This document shows positions 54,827 through 63,326 of a stretch of 64,000 nt of DNA, in pieces. The notes beneath the pieces are model-generated. The model saw only the letters and a program-made list of their open reading frames with translations, was not told where the DNA came from and did not search any database. Source of the stretch: Streptomyces sp. GQFP (lineage in GTDB: Bacteria; Actinomycetota; Actinomycetes; Streptomycetales; Streptomycetaceae); NCBI RefSeq assembly GCF_021545335.1, contig NZ_CP089312.1, forward strand, positions 1,984,001 to 2,048,000, written 5' to 3'. How positions within the stretch are numbered: the stretch's first letter is position 1; every line of letters begins with the position of its first letter. Both the position numbers and the translations under genes were made by a program.

Positions 54827-56179
54827 TCAGCTCAGCACTGTGACGAGTTCCCGCCTACCGGAGATGGAGAGCTTCCGATACACACTGGACAAATGGAACT
54901 CGACTGTACGGACCGTCAGGAAATTCATCTCCGCAATGCGCCGGTTGCTGTGCCCGGCTCGGGCCAGGTAGGCGATCTTCTCCTCCTGCCGGGTGAGCGT
55001 AGAGGTGTTGTCGGGTGCCTGCAGACGCTCCAGAGCGAAGCGGATACGTTCCTGCCAGAAAGTGTTGCGGCACTCGTACGCCACGAAGGCGGCCTCGTCG
55101 AGCCGTTTGCGCGCCCTCGTCATCTCCTGCCGCCGAATGTGCATCATGCCGAGGTCGTAGAGGGCCTGCACGAGCTCGGTGTGCGCCCGCCCCAGGGCCA
55201 GCAGTGCGACGGCCTCCTCGAGTACGCCGACCGAGGTGTCGTCCCGGCGGGCCACTCCCACGGCATGCAGTGCGATGCCGACGCCGCGCGGCGATCCCCA
55301 CTTCCTCGCCGCGATGAGTTCCTCCTCGGCCAGCGCGAGTGCCAAGTCGTACCGACGAGCACCCAGCGCCCCGAACACGGCCTTCGAACGCCACGGGATC
55401 ACCGCCGGATTGACCACGGAGAAGGTGCTCAGTACCCAGCCGCAGGCCAAGTAGTCGTCGATGGCGTGCCGGAACTGCCCGCCGGACATGTGGAGGGCAC
55501 CGCGTGCGGCCAGGATGTACGCGCGGTCCGGCAGGTCGGGGTCCAGTGGGCCGGCCAACTTGCGCTCGACCAGCACCTGGTGGGCGCCGTCGAGTTCACC
55601 GAGGTGCACGAGCGCCTCGATCAGCCACGCGACCGCGAGGGAGGCCGGCTGGGCCGACGGGCCACGGTCGAGCACCGCCTTGAGCATGTGCGTAGCCCGG
55701 CGAGCCTTCCCCGAGAGCAGGTTGCTCCGCGCCCGCAGCAGCAACAGCAGTTCCTGGCACAGGTGCGAGCCGACCCACGCGGGATCACACTCCAGGCGCT
55801 CGCACTGGGCGTTGACGGACTCGAGGTCACCGGCGTAAAGCAGGGCCAGGATCGCGAGCCACGTTCGGTGCGGGTTCGTGTGCGGCTCCGCCGCGCCGAG
55901 CAGCCGTTCGGCCCGCTCGGTGACCGTCGCGCGGTCCACTCCGCGATTCGCGAACTCGATGTTGCCCAAGGCGAGACATAAATCGTCAGGCGGTACGAGT
56001 GTGCGGTCGTCGGGGAGGGACATTCCCGGTACGTAGGTGGCCGTGCCCCGCTGCCACGCGGTCGTCCGTGACTCAGGGGCGGGTCCTTTCGCCACATGTC
56101 CGGCCGTTAGACACGTGGGGACCACCTCGGTTCCCGCGCCCGCCTTCGCGAATTGACTCTCCCTGTCGTTTCCGGCCAT
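54827..56179 (-). CDS. LuxR-type regulator 1, LAL-like without ATPase (TTA codon)
   Basis: A protein of about 450 aa. The C-terminal LuxR helix-turn-helix is clear (LTRQEEKIAYLARAGHSNRR, RTVEFHLSSVYRKL). The rest is TPR-like helical, matching the C-terminal half of large ATP-binding LuxR regulators, but the N-terminal ATPase is absent. Regulators 2 and 3 share NPAVIPWRS-like and AARKWGSPRGVGIALHAVG-like segments with it. The ATG at 56179 has GGGGGTGG upstream. An in-frame TTA codon lies at 55979-55981, so it is a likely bldA switch point. A CTGTTG-AC-CAACAG palindrome (56195-56208) lies just upstream. Confidence 0.82.
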   Translation of the reverse strand: MAGNDRESQFAKAGAGTEVVPTCLTAGHVAKGPAPESRTTAWQRGTATYVPGMSLPDDRTLVPPDDLCLALGNIEFANRGVDRATVTERAERLLGAAEPHTNPHRTWLAILALLYAGDLESVNAQCERLECDPAWVGSHLCQELLLLLRARSNLLSGKARRATHMLKAVLDRGPSAQPASLAVAWLIEALVHLGELDGAHQVLVERKLAGPLDPDLPDRAYILAARGALHMSGGQFRHAIDDYLACGWVLSTFSVVNPAVIPWRSKAVFGALGARRYDLALALAEEELIAARKWGSPRGVGIALHAVGVARRDDTSVGVLEEAVALLALGRAHTELVQALYDLGMMHIRRQEMTRARKRLDEAAFVAYECRNTFWQERIRFALERLQAPDNTSTLTRQEEKIAYLARAGHSNRRIAEMNFLTVRTVEFHLSSVYRKLSISGRRELVTVLS

Positions 56180-57127
56180 TTTCGCCACCCCCATCTGTTG
56201 ACCAACAGCGCCACGTGGCAACGCGACACGGACTGGTCGCGTCGACAGAAACAAGGCTTTTGACCTCACTCGGCAAATCGGTCAACACATGGACATAGAT
56301 ACAGGGAACGCCTCACCGCCAGGTCAGGCGCCTCTCGTCCGGAAAGGCGGACAGGCCGCCCACGGCTGACGTCAGGACTGGATCTGCAGCATCGCCATTG
56401 ATGACCGCCGTTGGAGGTCGGACTACGAACTACATCAGGGACACAAGGCAGTACCCTTAATCAGCCGACAGAAAATGAGATTCGCGGCATGAATTGCCAC
56501 CATGAGCAGGGCCTTCAGCTCACCTTCGAACAAATCCACCCTGCCAGAATAACATCTCCATCGATTCGGGACCGATCGGTCCGCCTTAGAAATCGTGCCA
56601 CAAGGTCACACTTCTGTCAACTGGACAACCAAACGGAAAGACACGGAGCAAAATCTCCTAACTGCCCGGCAATTCGGAAAAGGTTCACCCACATGTCATT
56701 CACGTGCCCTCGCCGTTTCGGCCGGCCCGTGAGGATATTTGGCGAGTCACCGAGCAGCATTCAGAGTTGTTTCACCACGTTTCATCCCATAGGGCAACAG
56801 CGACACCCCGGTGAGGGCACCGAGCCGCAGCGCGTTGCCCTGAGCTCGACCGGACCCTGGCTCTTCCCGAGGCCACTCAGAATTGTGGAGACGGCTTCGG
56901 TCGATCCTGGTTCGCGGTGCACCACATGGCCCTTCCACGCATCTATCGGCTCGACCGAGCCTCGCAGTCGGTCCGACGTGCCCGCAAGAGGGCCCTGGCA
57001 GCCCTGCGGGGGGCCCGCAGAAACGGGCGGCGAAAGTCTGGTGGAGAGCCGTAGAGACAACACCGCAGGCTCGGGTCCAAGGTCGCCTGACGGGCGATCT
57101 CCAGACGCTTCGGACCCGGGAGGAAAC
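56180..57127. other. Long intergenic region of lower GC between divergent regulator and SDR genes
   Basis: About 950 bases without a convincing gene. GC falls well below the surroundings; for example bases 56521-56580 hold 31 G or C. Frames here have random codon use. It contains the CTGTTG-AC-CAACAG palindrome at 56195-56208 near the LuxR start and GGGAGGAAAC before the SDR start. As the only wide divergent gap of the cluster, it is probably its main control region. Confidence 0.5.
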
Positions 57128-57916
57128 GTGGAGCAGTCACAGCAGGTGGTGCTGATCAGCGGCGCGAGCCGTGGGATCGGCGCGGCGACCGCACGGGAGA
57201 TGGGAAGGCGCGGCTATCACGTGGCCGTGAACTACCACCAGAACGCCGATGCGGCCGCGGATGTGGTGAGCACGATCGAGTCCGCGGGCGGCTCCGCCCA
57301 GACTGTCCAAGCCGACGTCTGCGACCCCGAGCAGGTCGCCGGAATGATCGACCGGATCCGTACCGACCGCGGCCGAATCGATGCTCTCGTCTGCAACGCC
57401 AACACAGTGAATCCGCCGTTCGAGCCTCTGCTCACGCTCTCCTGGGACGATTTCATCGGGAAGGTGATCGGGGAACTGGCAGGAGCGTACTTCCTCACCC
57501 AGAGTGTGCTGCGTGTCATGGCGGAGGAGCGGAAGGGCCGGATCGTCTACGTTTCGAGCACGGCGGCGGACAGGGTCGGCAGTGTCGCGGCCCATTCCAC
57601 GGCCAAGGCCGCGCTCAACACATTCAGCCGGCACGTCGCCGGGGTCGCAGCGCAGTACGGGGTCATCGTCAACACGGTCGCGTTCGGCGCGGTGCGGACC
57701 GACGCGTCCTCGGGTGTCATGATCGACGACCTCCGCAAGCTCATGGAGAGTCGATCGGTATTCGGCCGACTGATCGAGGCCGACGAGGCGGCGCGCAGTA
57801 TCGCGATCGTCGCCGACGACGACTTCGGAGCGTCAGTGGGCCAAGTACTCCGCGTGGACGGCGGCTTCGACGTTCTGGATCAGCAACTCCACCCGATGGT
57901 GCAGCATTTCGAATAG
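57128..57916 (+). CDS. SDR paralog 1 with His in place of catalytic Tyr
   Basis: A 262-aa Rossmann-fold protein from a GTG with GGGAGG upstream. The NAD(P) loop ISGASRGIGAATA is intact. The NNAG motif reads CNANTV, the tetrad Asn position reads Glu (GELAG), Ser is present (VSSTAAD), and the YxxxK motif is HSTAK (His156, Lys160). It aligns without gaps through the active site with SDR paralog 2. A classical ketoreductase reaction is doubtful; it may be a reductase with altered mechanism, a dehydratase-like enzyme, or a binding protein. Confidence 0.85.
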   Translation: MEQSQQVVLISGASRGIGAATAREMGRRGYHVAVNYHQNADAAADVVSTIESAGGSAQTVQADVCDPEQVAGMIDRIRTDRGRIDALVCNANTVNPPFEPLLTLSWDDFIGKVIGELAGAYFLTQSVLRVMAEERKGRIVYVSSTAADRVGSVAAHSTAKAALNTFSRHVAGVAAQYGVIVNTVAFGAVRTDASSGVMIDDLRKLMESRSVFGRLIEADEAARSIAIVADDDFGASVGQVLRVDGGFDVLDQQLHPMVQHFE

Positions 57917-58091
57917 TTCCAACGCCTCCACGGCGGCTGGGCGGAGTGGCCCTCCCCCCAGCCGCACGGCCACGAGCCGTATCCGGACGCTCTGGACGAT
58001 GACAAGCCCTACGACATCCGGAACTCATCGGCACGGTCTGCTTGTCGGCACCGGTGCCCAAGGGCTGTGACGGTGAGTCGTGGCAACGGTC
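57917..58091 (+). pseudogene. Possible 3' gene remnant
   Basis: Directly after the SDR stop, an open frame reads GGWAEWPSP, then HGHEPYPDALDDDKPYDIRN, with third positions almost all G or C. It has no start and no stop until the overlap with the convergent regulator gene. It looks like the end of a coding sequence, but I do not recognise the family. Confidence 0.3.
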
Positions 58092-59588
58092 TCAGCCGAT
58101 CAGCAATGCCGCTGTCGCCAGTTCTTCCCGCCCGGAGATGCCGAGCTTGCGGTACGTGTTCGAGAGGTGGAACTCGACCGTGCGTGCCGTCAGGTACAGG
58201 TCGAGCGCCACCTCCTTGTTGGTCCGGCCGGCGAGCGCGAGTCTGGCGACCTTCTTCTCCTGCTCGGTGAGCGACGGCGCCCAGTGACCGTCGGCCAGCC
58301 GTCGAACTGTGGCGGCCGCAAAGGCCGACCACGGCCGGAAGCCCGTGCCGGCCGCGGCACCGAGGAACTCCCTCGCCTCTTCGAGTCGTCCGAGCGACAG
58401 CAGCAGGCATCCTAGGCCGTAGCGCACCTTGGCCACCTCCAGGGTGTCCGGCGAGCCGGACAGCAACGACTCTGCTTCGAGAAGTGCGTCAACCCCCCTG
58501 TTGTCCCGCTGGGCGATGCCGAGCGCGTGCAGGGCGATTCCCTGCCCGCGAGTTGTTCCCCACCGCTGGGCCAGTTCGTGCTCCTGGCGCGCGAGCACGA
58601 CGGCGAAGCCTGCTCGCCCGAGCGCCGAGGCGCAGAGCGCAGCCTGTGAACGCCAGGGGAGGACGGCCGGATTGCGCACCCCCCACATGCCGGCACACTC
58701 GCCGCAGGCAAGCGCGTCCTGGAGCCCCAACTGGAAGTTCCCCGCGGCGAGATGTGCTGCGCTGCGGGCGACAAGTAGTTGCGCTCGCTCGGGGTGGGGC
58801 GTGCCGGCACCGTGGAACCCGCTTTCATGCAGGGCGATGTACGCCTGCCGGTGCTGCCCGACCGCGCTGAGGGCCTCGACATGCCACGCGGCAGCCACCC
58901 CGGTGAGCTGGGGACTCGTGTTGCGCTCCCGGACCCGGCCGAACACCGAGACGGCTTTCGGCAGTTGACCGGACACCGCCCATATCCGCCCGCGCAGCAG
59001 CGCCAGCGCATCCCGGTGCAGGGCGGATCGGGTCCGCGTCGGCCCGGAGGCCGCCCGCGCACAGGCACTGTTCGCGGCCGACAGCTCGTTCGCATGGATC
59101 AGCGTGAGTACGGCCGCCCAGAAGCCGCCGACGTCGTCTCGTCCAGGCGAACCCAGCACGAGGTTGGCCTGGCGGACGGCCTCGGTGCGGTTCAGGCCAC
59201 GGTTGGTCAGGAGCAACGCACGCACCGCATTCGTGCGTCTGACCGTGCGGCATCCGAACTGCCCTTCGCCTTCTTCTGCGCCGAGCGCCTGGGCGCCCGG
59301 AACGTACGTCAGGTAGGCCAGATCCTGTCCGCTGACGGCACTCGCGTCGCGTGCGACATCCCGGAGGGCCCGTTCGACCAGAACGTCCGCCTCCTGCCAG
59401 CGCCCCTGGGAGACGAGTTCGTGCCGTTTCCTCCTGGCCTCTGCGAGGAGGAGGCGTGGCTCACCCACGGTGCGCTGACGGGCCACGTCCCCCGCGGTCA
59501 TTTCGAACGGCGTTCCGTGAGCGTGCTCCTGTCGGTTCACCGTGTCCCCGGAATTCCATGCCCGTCTCAGTTTCACGAAGCGCGACAT
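58092..59588 (-). CDS. LuxR-type regulator 2, LAL-like without ATPase
   Basis: A protein of up to 498 aa. The C-terminal LuxR domain is LTEQEKKVARLALAGRTNKE, RTVEFHLSNTYRKL. The middle has NPAVLPWRSQAALC and WGTTRGQGIALHALGIA segments shared with regulators 1 and 3. It has an N-terminal extension of about 100 residues over regulator 1. The start is uncertain (ATG 59588, GTG 59540 or ATG 59501). No TTA codon was seen. An inverted repeat sits immediately upstream of the first ATG. Confidence 0.82.
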   Translation of the reverse strand: MSRFVKLRRAWNSGDTVNRQEHAHGTPFEMTAGDVARQRTVGEPRLLLAEARRKRHELVSQGRWQEADVLVERALRDVARDASAVSGQDLAYLTYVPGAQALGAEEGEGQFGCRTVRRTNAVRALLLTNRGLNRTEAVRQANLVLGSPGRDDVGGFWAAVLTLIHANELSAANSACARAASGPTRTRSALHRDALALLRGRIWAVSGQLPKAVSVFGRVRERNTSPQLTGVAAAWHVEALSAVGQHRQAYIALHESGFHGAGTPHPERAQLLVARSAAHLAAGNFQLGLQDALACGECAGMWGVRNPAVLPWRSQAALCASALGRAGFAVVLARQEHELAQRWGTTRGQGIALHALGIAQRDNRGVDALLEAESLLSGSPDTLEVAKVRYGLGCLLLSLGRLEEAREFLGAAAGTGFRPWSAFAAATVRRLADGHWAPSLTEQEKKVARLALAGRTNKEVALDLYLTARTVEFHLSNTYRKLGISGREELATAALLIG

Positions 59589-59590
59589 GT

Positions 59591-59618
59591 GATTTCGTAC
59601 GCCGAGCTGACCGAAATC
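59591..59618 (-). promoter_or_regulatory. Inverted repeat at the start of LuxR regulator 2
   Basis: GATTTCG (59591-59597) and CGAAATC (59612-59618) form a 7-bp dyad with a 14-base spacer, ending 3 bases from the ATG at 59588. Possible operator. Confidence 0.4.
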
Positions 59619-59626
59619 ACGAAGAA

Positions 59627-59650
59627 AGGTCGGCCCTTTCGGGCCGACCT
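59627..59650 (-). terminator. Rho-independent terminator of SDR paralog 2
   Basis: On the minus strand AGGTCGGCCC, GAAA loop, GGGCCGACCT, then TTCTT. A perfect 10-bp stem 100 bases after the SDR stop and upstream of the next regulator gene. Confidence 0.75.
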
Positions 59651-59749
59651 CACAGTGGCATGCTTTCTTCGGGGGCAACAAGGGATGGGCCGGAAACCTA
59701 CGGGCGTCCCACAGGGACGGGCACCCGCGGCCGTTCCCGTGTGCCTCCG

Positions 59750-60535
59750 TCAGCGGAAGCTGTCCGCCAGGGGATGCAGCTGCTGGTCCAGCACCTCGAA
59801 CCCGCCGTCGACCCGGATCACCTGCCCTGAGGTAAACCCGAAGCCGTCATCGGCGACGAGGGCCACGGCGCGGGCAGCGTCCTCCGGTTGCACCCTGCGC
59901 GACACCACGGAACGGTCGGTCGTGTACTTCCAGAAGCTCTCACTGAACTCCGACGTGGCATCAGTGTGCACGGCGCCCAAGGAGACCGTGTTCACCGTGA
60001 CCCCGTACTGGGCGGCGATGCCGGCGATATGACGACTGAACGTGTTCAGCGCCGCTTTGGCGACGGAATGGGGCAGGGCCATACCGATGGTGTCCGACGC
60101 CGTGCTGGAGATGTAGATGATCCTGCCCGACTTCTGCTCACGCATGACGGCAAGCGTCCGCTGGGTGAGGAAGAAGGAACCGGCGAGTTCTCCGTTGACC
60201 TTCGCGGCGAACGCGTCCCAGTCCAGTTCGGCGAAGGGCGCGAAGGGCGGTGTCACGGTGTTCGCGTTGCAGATCAGCAGGTCGATCCGCCCGTAGTCGG
60301 CGCGCACCCGCTCCACCAGCGCGCCGACCTGTTCACCGACACAGACATCTGCCTGGGCCGCCTCGGCCGTGCCACCGCGCGACTCGATCGCTTCGACCAC
60401 GTCCGCTGCCGCACGGCCGTCGCTGCGGTAGTTCACGATCACGTGGTATCCACGGTCGGCCAGCTCCCTGGCCGTCGCGGCCCCGATGTTGCGGCCCGCA
60501 CCACTGATCAGTGCGATTCGCTTCGACTGGTTCAA
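59750..60535 (-). CDS. SDR paralog 2 with His in place of catalytic Tyr
   Basis: A 261-aa Rossmann-fold protein from a TTG with GGGAGA upstream. It has the NAD(P) loop ISGAGRNIGAATA, CNANTV in place of NNAG, GELAG in place of the tetrad Asn, Ser in ISSTASD and HSVAK (His156, Lys160) in place of YxxxK. The His codon reads CAT (60068-60070 on the complement). It ends with the same DQQLHP segment as paralog 1. The pair is clearly duplicated and shares the same active-site change, so the change predates or is kept after duplication. Confidence 0.86.
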   Translation of the reverse strand: MNQSKRIALISGAGRNIGAATARELADRGYHVIVNYRSDGRAAADVVEAIESRGGTAEAAQADVCVGEQVGALVERVRADYGRIDLLICNANTVTPPFAPFAELDWDAFAAKVNGELAGSFFLTQRTLAVMREQKSGRIIYISSTASDTIGMALPHSVAKAALNTFSRHIAGIAAQYGVTVNTVSLGAVHTDATSEFSESFWKYTTDRSVVSRRVQPEDAARAVALVADDGFGFTSGQVIRVDGGFEVLDQQLHPLADSFR

Positions 60536-60722
60536 GGTGTCTCCCGTTCGGTGTCGCCGGCATTCCCGTTCCCGACCTTAATCGGATGCATGAATTCACG
60601 GATTTCGGAGTGACCCCAGGAATGGGGCGCGGGACTTGTGATGTCCGTCCTGCGGCTGCGAACCTGGGCGCGGTTTCAGCAAGAAACAGAACGGGATTCG
60701 ACTGCGCTGGAGAGGAATCAAG

Positions 60723-61226
60723 ATGGCGGACGGGGTGGACCTGGGGTCCCGGATCGACGAGTTGGCGGCCAGAGTGCGGGAGCTGGAGGCGATCCGGGAA
60801 CTCACGAAACTGCGCAACTCCTTCCACCACTGCCTCAACGGTCGGAACTGGACCGGCCTGGGCACCCTGTTCACGACCGACGCGCACCTGGACTACGGAA
60901 GTTTCGGCGATGCCCGTGGCCGCGCGGCGATCCAGGAGTACTACAGCGCGCTGCTGCCGAAGATGGTCGAACTCCAGGGGGCATCCGAGGTGATGCTCAA
61001 GAACTTCAACCAGGTGCACCAGGTGACGGTCGACGGCGACCGTGCGACCGGTGCCTGCTTCTTCGAGGAGCACGTCAGGTTCGACAAGGAGGACGTGGTG
61101 CACCAGAGTGTGGGCCGGTTCTCCGACAGCTACGTGCTCGAGCACGGACGTTGGCTGTTCGGCAGGATCCAGCTGGAGCACTACTGGGTGGTTCCGGAGA
61201 ACAAGGAATGGCGCTGGCCGTGGTGA
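60723..61226 (+). CDS. SnoaL/NTF2-like protein
   Basis: A 167-aa cone-shaped alpha+beta-barrel protein: coiled N-terminal helix (LAARVRELEAIRELTKLRN), then TLFTTDAHLDYG, RAAIQEYYSALL, TGACFFEEHVRF and RWLFGRIQLEHYW. It fits the SnoaL-like family, whose members include scytalone-dehydratase-like enzymes, cyclases and epoxide hydrolases of aromatic polyketide pathways. GAGAGGA precedes the ATG. It diverges from SDR paralog 2, and the two may act on the same intermediate. Confidence 0.8.
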   Translation: MADGVDLGSRIDELAARVRELEAIRELTKLRNSFHHCLNGRNWTGLGTLFTTDAHLDYGSFGDARGRAAIQEYYSALLPKMVELQGASEVMLKNFNQVHQVTVDGDRATGACFFEEHVRFDKEDVVHQSVGRFSDSYVLEHGRWLFGRIQLEHYWVVPENKEWRWPW

Positions 61227-61241
61227 CGGTGCACGGGCGCC

Positions 61242-62534
61242 TCAGAGGAACTCGGTCATCGACCGGAAGAGGTGCCGCCGGTCGGTGAGCCCGAACTTGC
61301 GGTAGATCGCGGACAGATGGTGCTCCACAGTGCGGCGCGTCAGCGAGAGATGGTCGGCGATCTCGGTGTTGTTGTACCCGGCCCAGACCAGCTTGACCAC
61401 ACCGGTCTCGTGCTTGGTCAGGACCGGATCGCCGTGGGAGGACAGGAACCCGGACAGCCTCTCGGTGGCACGGTCGACGGCATGCCGGTTGCCGCTCCGC
61501 TGCGTGAGCTCCGCGATGCGCCGCAGGATCTGACGCACCCACACCACGTCGTCCTGGAGCCCAGGGGCGGCGCCGAGAACGTGGGCCGCGTAGGCGACGT
61601 CGCAGCGGGCGTCCGACGTGGTGAACAGATCGACGGCCTCGGCGACGAGATCCCTCGCGACCGAGCTGTCCTCCACCAACGCCGCGGTGAGCAACGCCCT
61701 GCCGATCTCCCGGGGAGAACCCCATCGTCTCGCTCCGATGAGTTCGGTGCGGGCGAGCGTACGCGTCAGCTCATCCTGTTTGAGCTCCCGCAGACACAGC
61801 ACGACGCCGGTGCGCCAAGGGATCACCGTGGGATTGGCGAAATCGCACGCCGCGACCTCGGCCCCGCAGGCCAGGAAGTCCTTCAAGGCACGCTTCGACC
61901 GCCGCAGCGCGAGATGGAGCTGCCCTCTCGCTTGGAGCAGCAGCGCCTTGCCCGGCATCCGTACAGGGAGGGTTCCTGAGTAGCCATGGCCGACCAACAG
62001 GTTCTCCGCCGTGTACGGCTCGCCCAGCTGGACCAGTGCCTCGGTGAGCCAGCCCACCACCACCGCGTCCATCGATTCGGCGATGGGGCCCTGCACGAGC
62101 TCTCCGAGGATGCGCCGGGTGCCGTCCGGATCCCCGACCAGGAAGCCGATACGGCTGCGGACAATCTGCACCACCTGCGCCTCGGGACCGGTGCCGGACC
62201 ACCGGGATTGCTCGGACAGGCGCGAGCAGTGCAGGTCGGCCAGCACCAGATCGCCGGCGAACACGAGCGTGAGCAGAGAGCGCCATACGCACCCGGTGTC
62301 GGGACACCGGCCGGCGTCGTACAGCTGGGCGTCGGCGTGGGTCACGACCGTGCCCCGGTCGACCCCGAGGCTGAGCAGGGTGAGGCAGTGGCGATCGCGG
62401 GTTTCCTGACAGTCGCACGTTCGCGGGGCCCGTTCACCACGGGGACCGCCGAGGAGACGGATGAGATCGGGCGATTCCGGGTGGTCGGGCGGACCGGGCA
62501 GCGACTTGAGGATCGTGCTGGTCAACCGCTCCAC
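61242..62534 (-). CDS. LuxR-type regulator 3, LAL-like without ATPase
   Basis: A 430-aa protein with GTG start and GGAGGAA upstream. The C-terminal LuxR domain (LTKHETGVVKLVWAGYNNTE, RTVEHHLSAIYRKF) is more diverged than in regulators 1 and 2. The middle shares NPTVIPWRTGVVLC and ARRWGSPREIGRALL. An extra Cys cluster near the N-terminus (TCDCQETRDRHC) is absent from the other two. No TTA codon was seen. It converges with the SnoaL-like gene across 15 bases. Confidence 0.82.
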   Translation of the reverse strand: MERLTSTILKSLPGPPDHPESPDLIRLLGGPRGERAPRTCDCQETRDRHCLTLLSLGVDRGTVVTHADAQLYDAGRCPDTGCVWRSLLTLVFAGDLVLADLHCSRLSEQSRWSGTGPEAQVVQIVRSRIGFLVGDPDGTRRILGELVQGPIAESMDAVVVGWLTEALVQLGEPYTAENLLVGHGYSGTLPVRMPGKALLLQARGQLHLALRRSKRALKDFLACGAEVAACDFANPTVIPWRTGVVLCLRELKQDELTRTLARTELIGARRWGSPREIGRALLTAALVEDSSVARDLVAEAVDLFTTSDARCDVAYAAHVLGAAPGLQDDVVWVRQILRRIAELTQRSGNRHAVDRATERLSGFLSSHGDPVLTKHETGVVKLVWAGYNNTEIADHLSLTRRTVEHHLSAIYRKFGLTDRRHLFRSMTEFL

Positions 62535-62743
62535 AGGCGTTCCTCCTCGTGGCCGTCCGGCCGGTCAGGCGGCGTCTGTTCATCACGGTACTGCGCGTGC
62601 TCCCGATGTCATTACGGTTCACCCTCAGGCTCCTCTCGTCCAAGGGGTGCGGTTCTTCGGGCTGTTGCTTCGCACACCGGGGGCTCGTGCGTGGCCCCGG
62701 CCGGACCCCGCATTGACGCGCCGATCAAACTGCCACTAGCCTC

Positions 62744-62752
62744 GTTACAGTT
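62744..62752. promoter_or_regulatory. Putative operator upstream of the Rrf2 gene
   Basis: GTTACAGTT here is, on the other strand, AACTGTAAC. A one-mismatch version, AACTGCAAC, occurs at 63280-63288 upstream of the exporter gene. Both sit just before genes probably controlled by the Rrf2 protein. Confidence 0.35.
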
Positions 62753-62784
62753 CAGATCGATGGGGTGCCGATCGGGAAGGGGTC

Positions 62785-63234
62785 GTGGTGAGTGTCAGCA
62801 GCAGGAGTGCGGTCGCGATTCACGCGCTCACGATGCTGGCACGCTGGCGCGATCACTCGTTGACCTCCACGGAGATCGCGGAGAGCCTGGCGAGCAATCC
62901 GGTCCTGGTGCGGCGGATCCTCGGCAGCCTGCGGGACGCCGGTCTTGTCTGGTCCACCGAGGGGCGCAACGGCGGCTGGTCGCTCGCCCGCCCCGCGCGC
63001 GACATCACGCTCCACGACGTGTACGCCGCCGTCGAAGCGGGGCCGGTACTGTCCCGGCACCCGCATCCACCGAGCGCCGAATGCGAGGTGGGGCGCAACA
63101 TGCAGCGCCTGCTCGAAGTGGAGTTCCGGGACGCGGAACGGGCCATGGAGGAACGGCTCAGCCGGACGACGATCGCACATCTGGTCCAGCAGGTACTGGC
63201 GAGCGAGCGGGAGCTCGCGCAACGGAATCACTAG
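62785..63234 (+). CDS. Rrf2-family winged-helix regulator
   Basis: A 149-aa regulator with the Rrf2 fold (AIHALTMLARWRDHSLTSTE, NPVLVRRILGSLRDAGLV, GRNGGWSLARPA, TLHDVYAAVE). Only one Cys is present (SAECEVG), so it lacks the three ligands of iron-sulfur members and resembles YwnA-like sensors. Two adjacent GTG codons (62785, 62788) follow GGGAAGGGG. It precedes an exporter gene on the same strand and probably controls it. Confidence 0.86.
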   Translation: MVSVSSRSAVAIHALTMLARWRDHSLTSTEIAESLASNPVLVRRILGSLRDAGLVWSTEGRNGGWSLARPARDITLHDVYAAVEAGPVLSRHPHPPSAECEVGRNMQRLLEVEFRDAERAMEERLSRTTIAHLVQQVLASERELAQRNH

Positions 63235-63240
63235 TCGACC

Positions 63241-63269
63241 GATGACGGAGGGAAGATCCCTCCGTCATC
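63241..63269 (+). terminator. Perfect 13-bp hairpin terminator after the Rrf2 gene
   Basis: GATGACGGAGGGA (63241-63253), AGA loop, TCCCTCCGTCATC (63257-63269), then TCTTTACCC. Confidence 0.8.
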
Positions 63270-63279
63270 TCTTTACCCT

Positions 63280-63288
63280 AACTGCAAC
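63280..63288. promoter_or_regulatory. Putative operator upstream of the second exporter gene
   Basis: AACTGCAAC, differing by one base from the complement of the site before the Rrf2 gene; 39 bases before the exporter ATG. Confidence 0.35.
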
Positions 63289-63326
63289 TACCACGGTGGC
63301 AGAAAGTTGCCCGAAGGACGTTTTGA

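Noticed and set aside
56411..57127. N-terminal extension of SDR paralog 1
   Set aside because: Codon use is random, GC is low, and a GTG with a strong ribosome-binding site lies at the start of the Rossmann fold.
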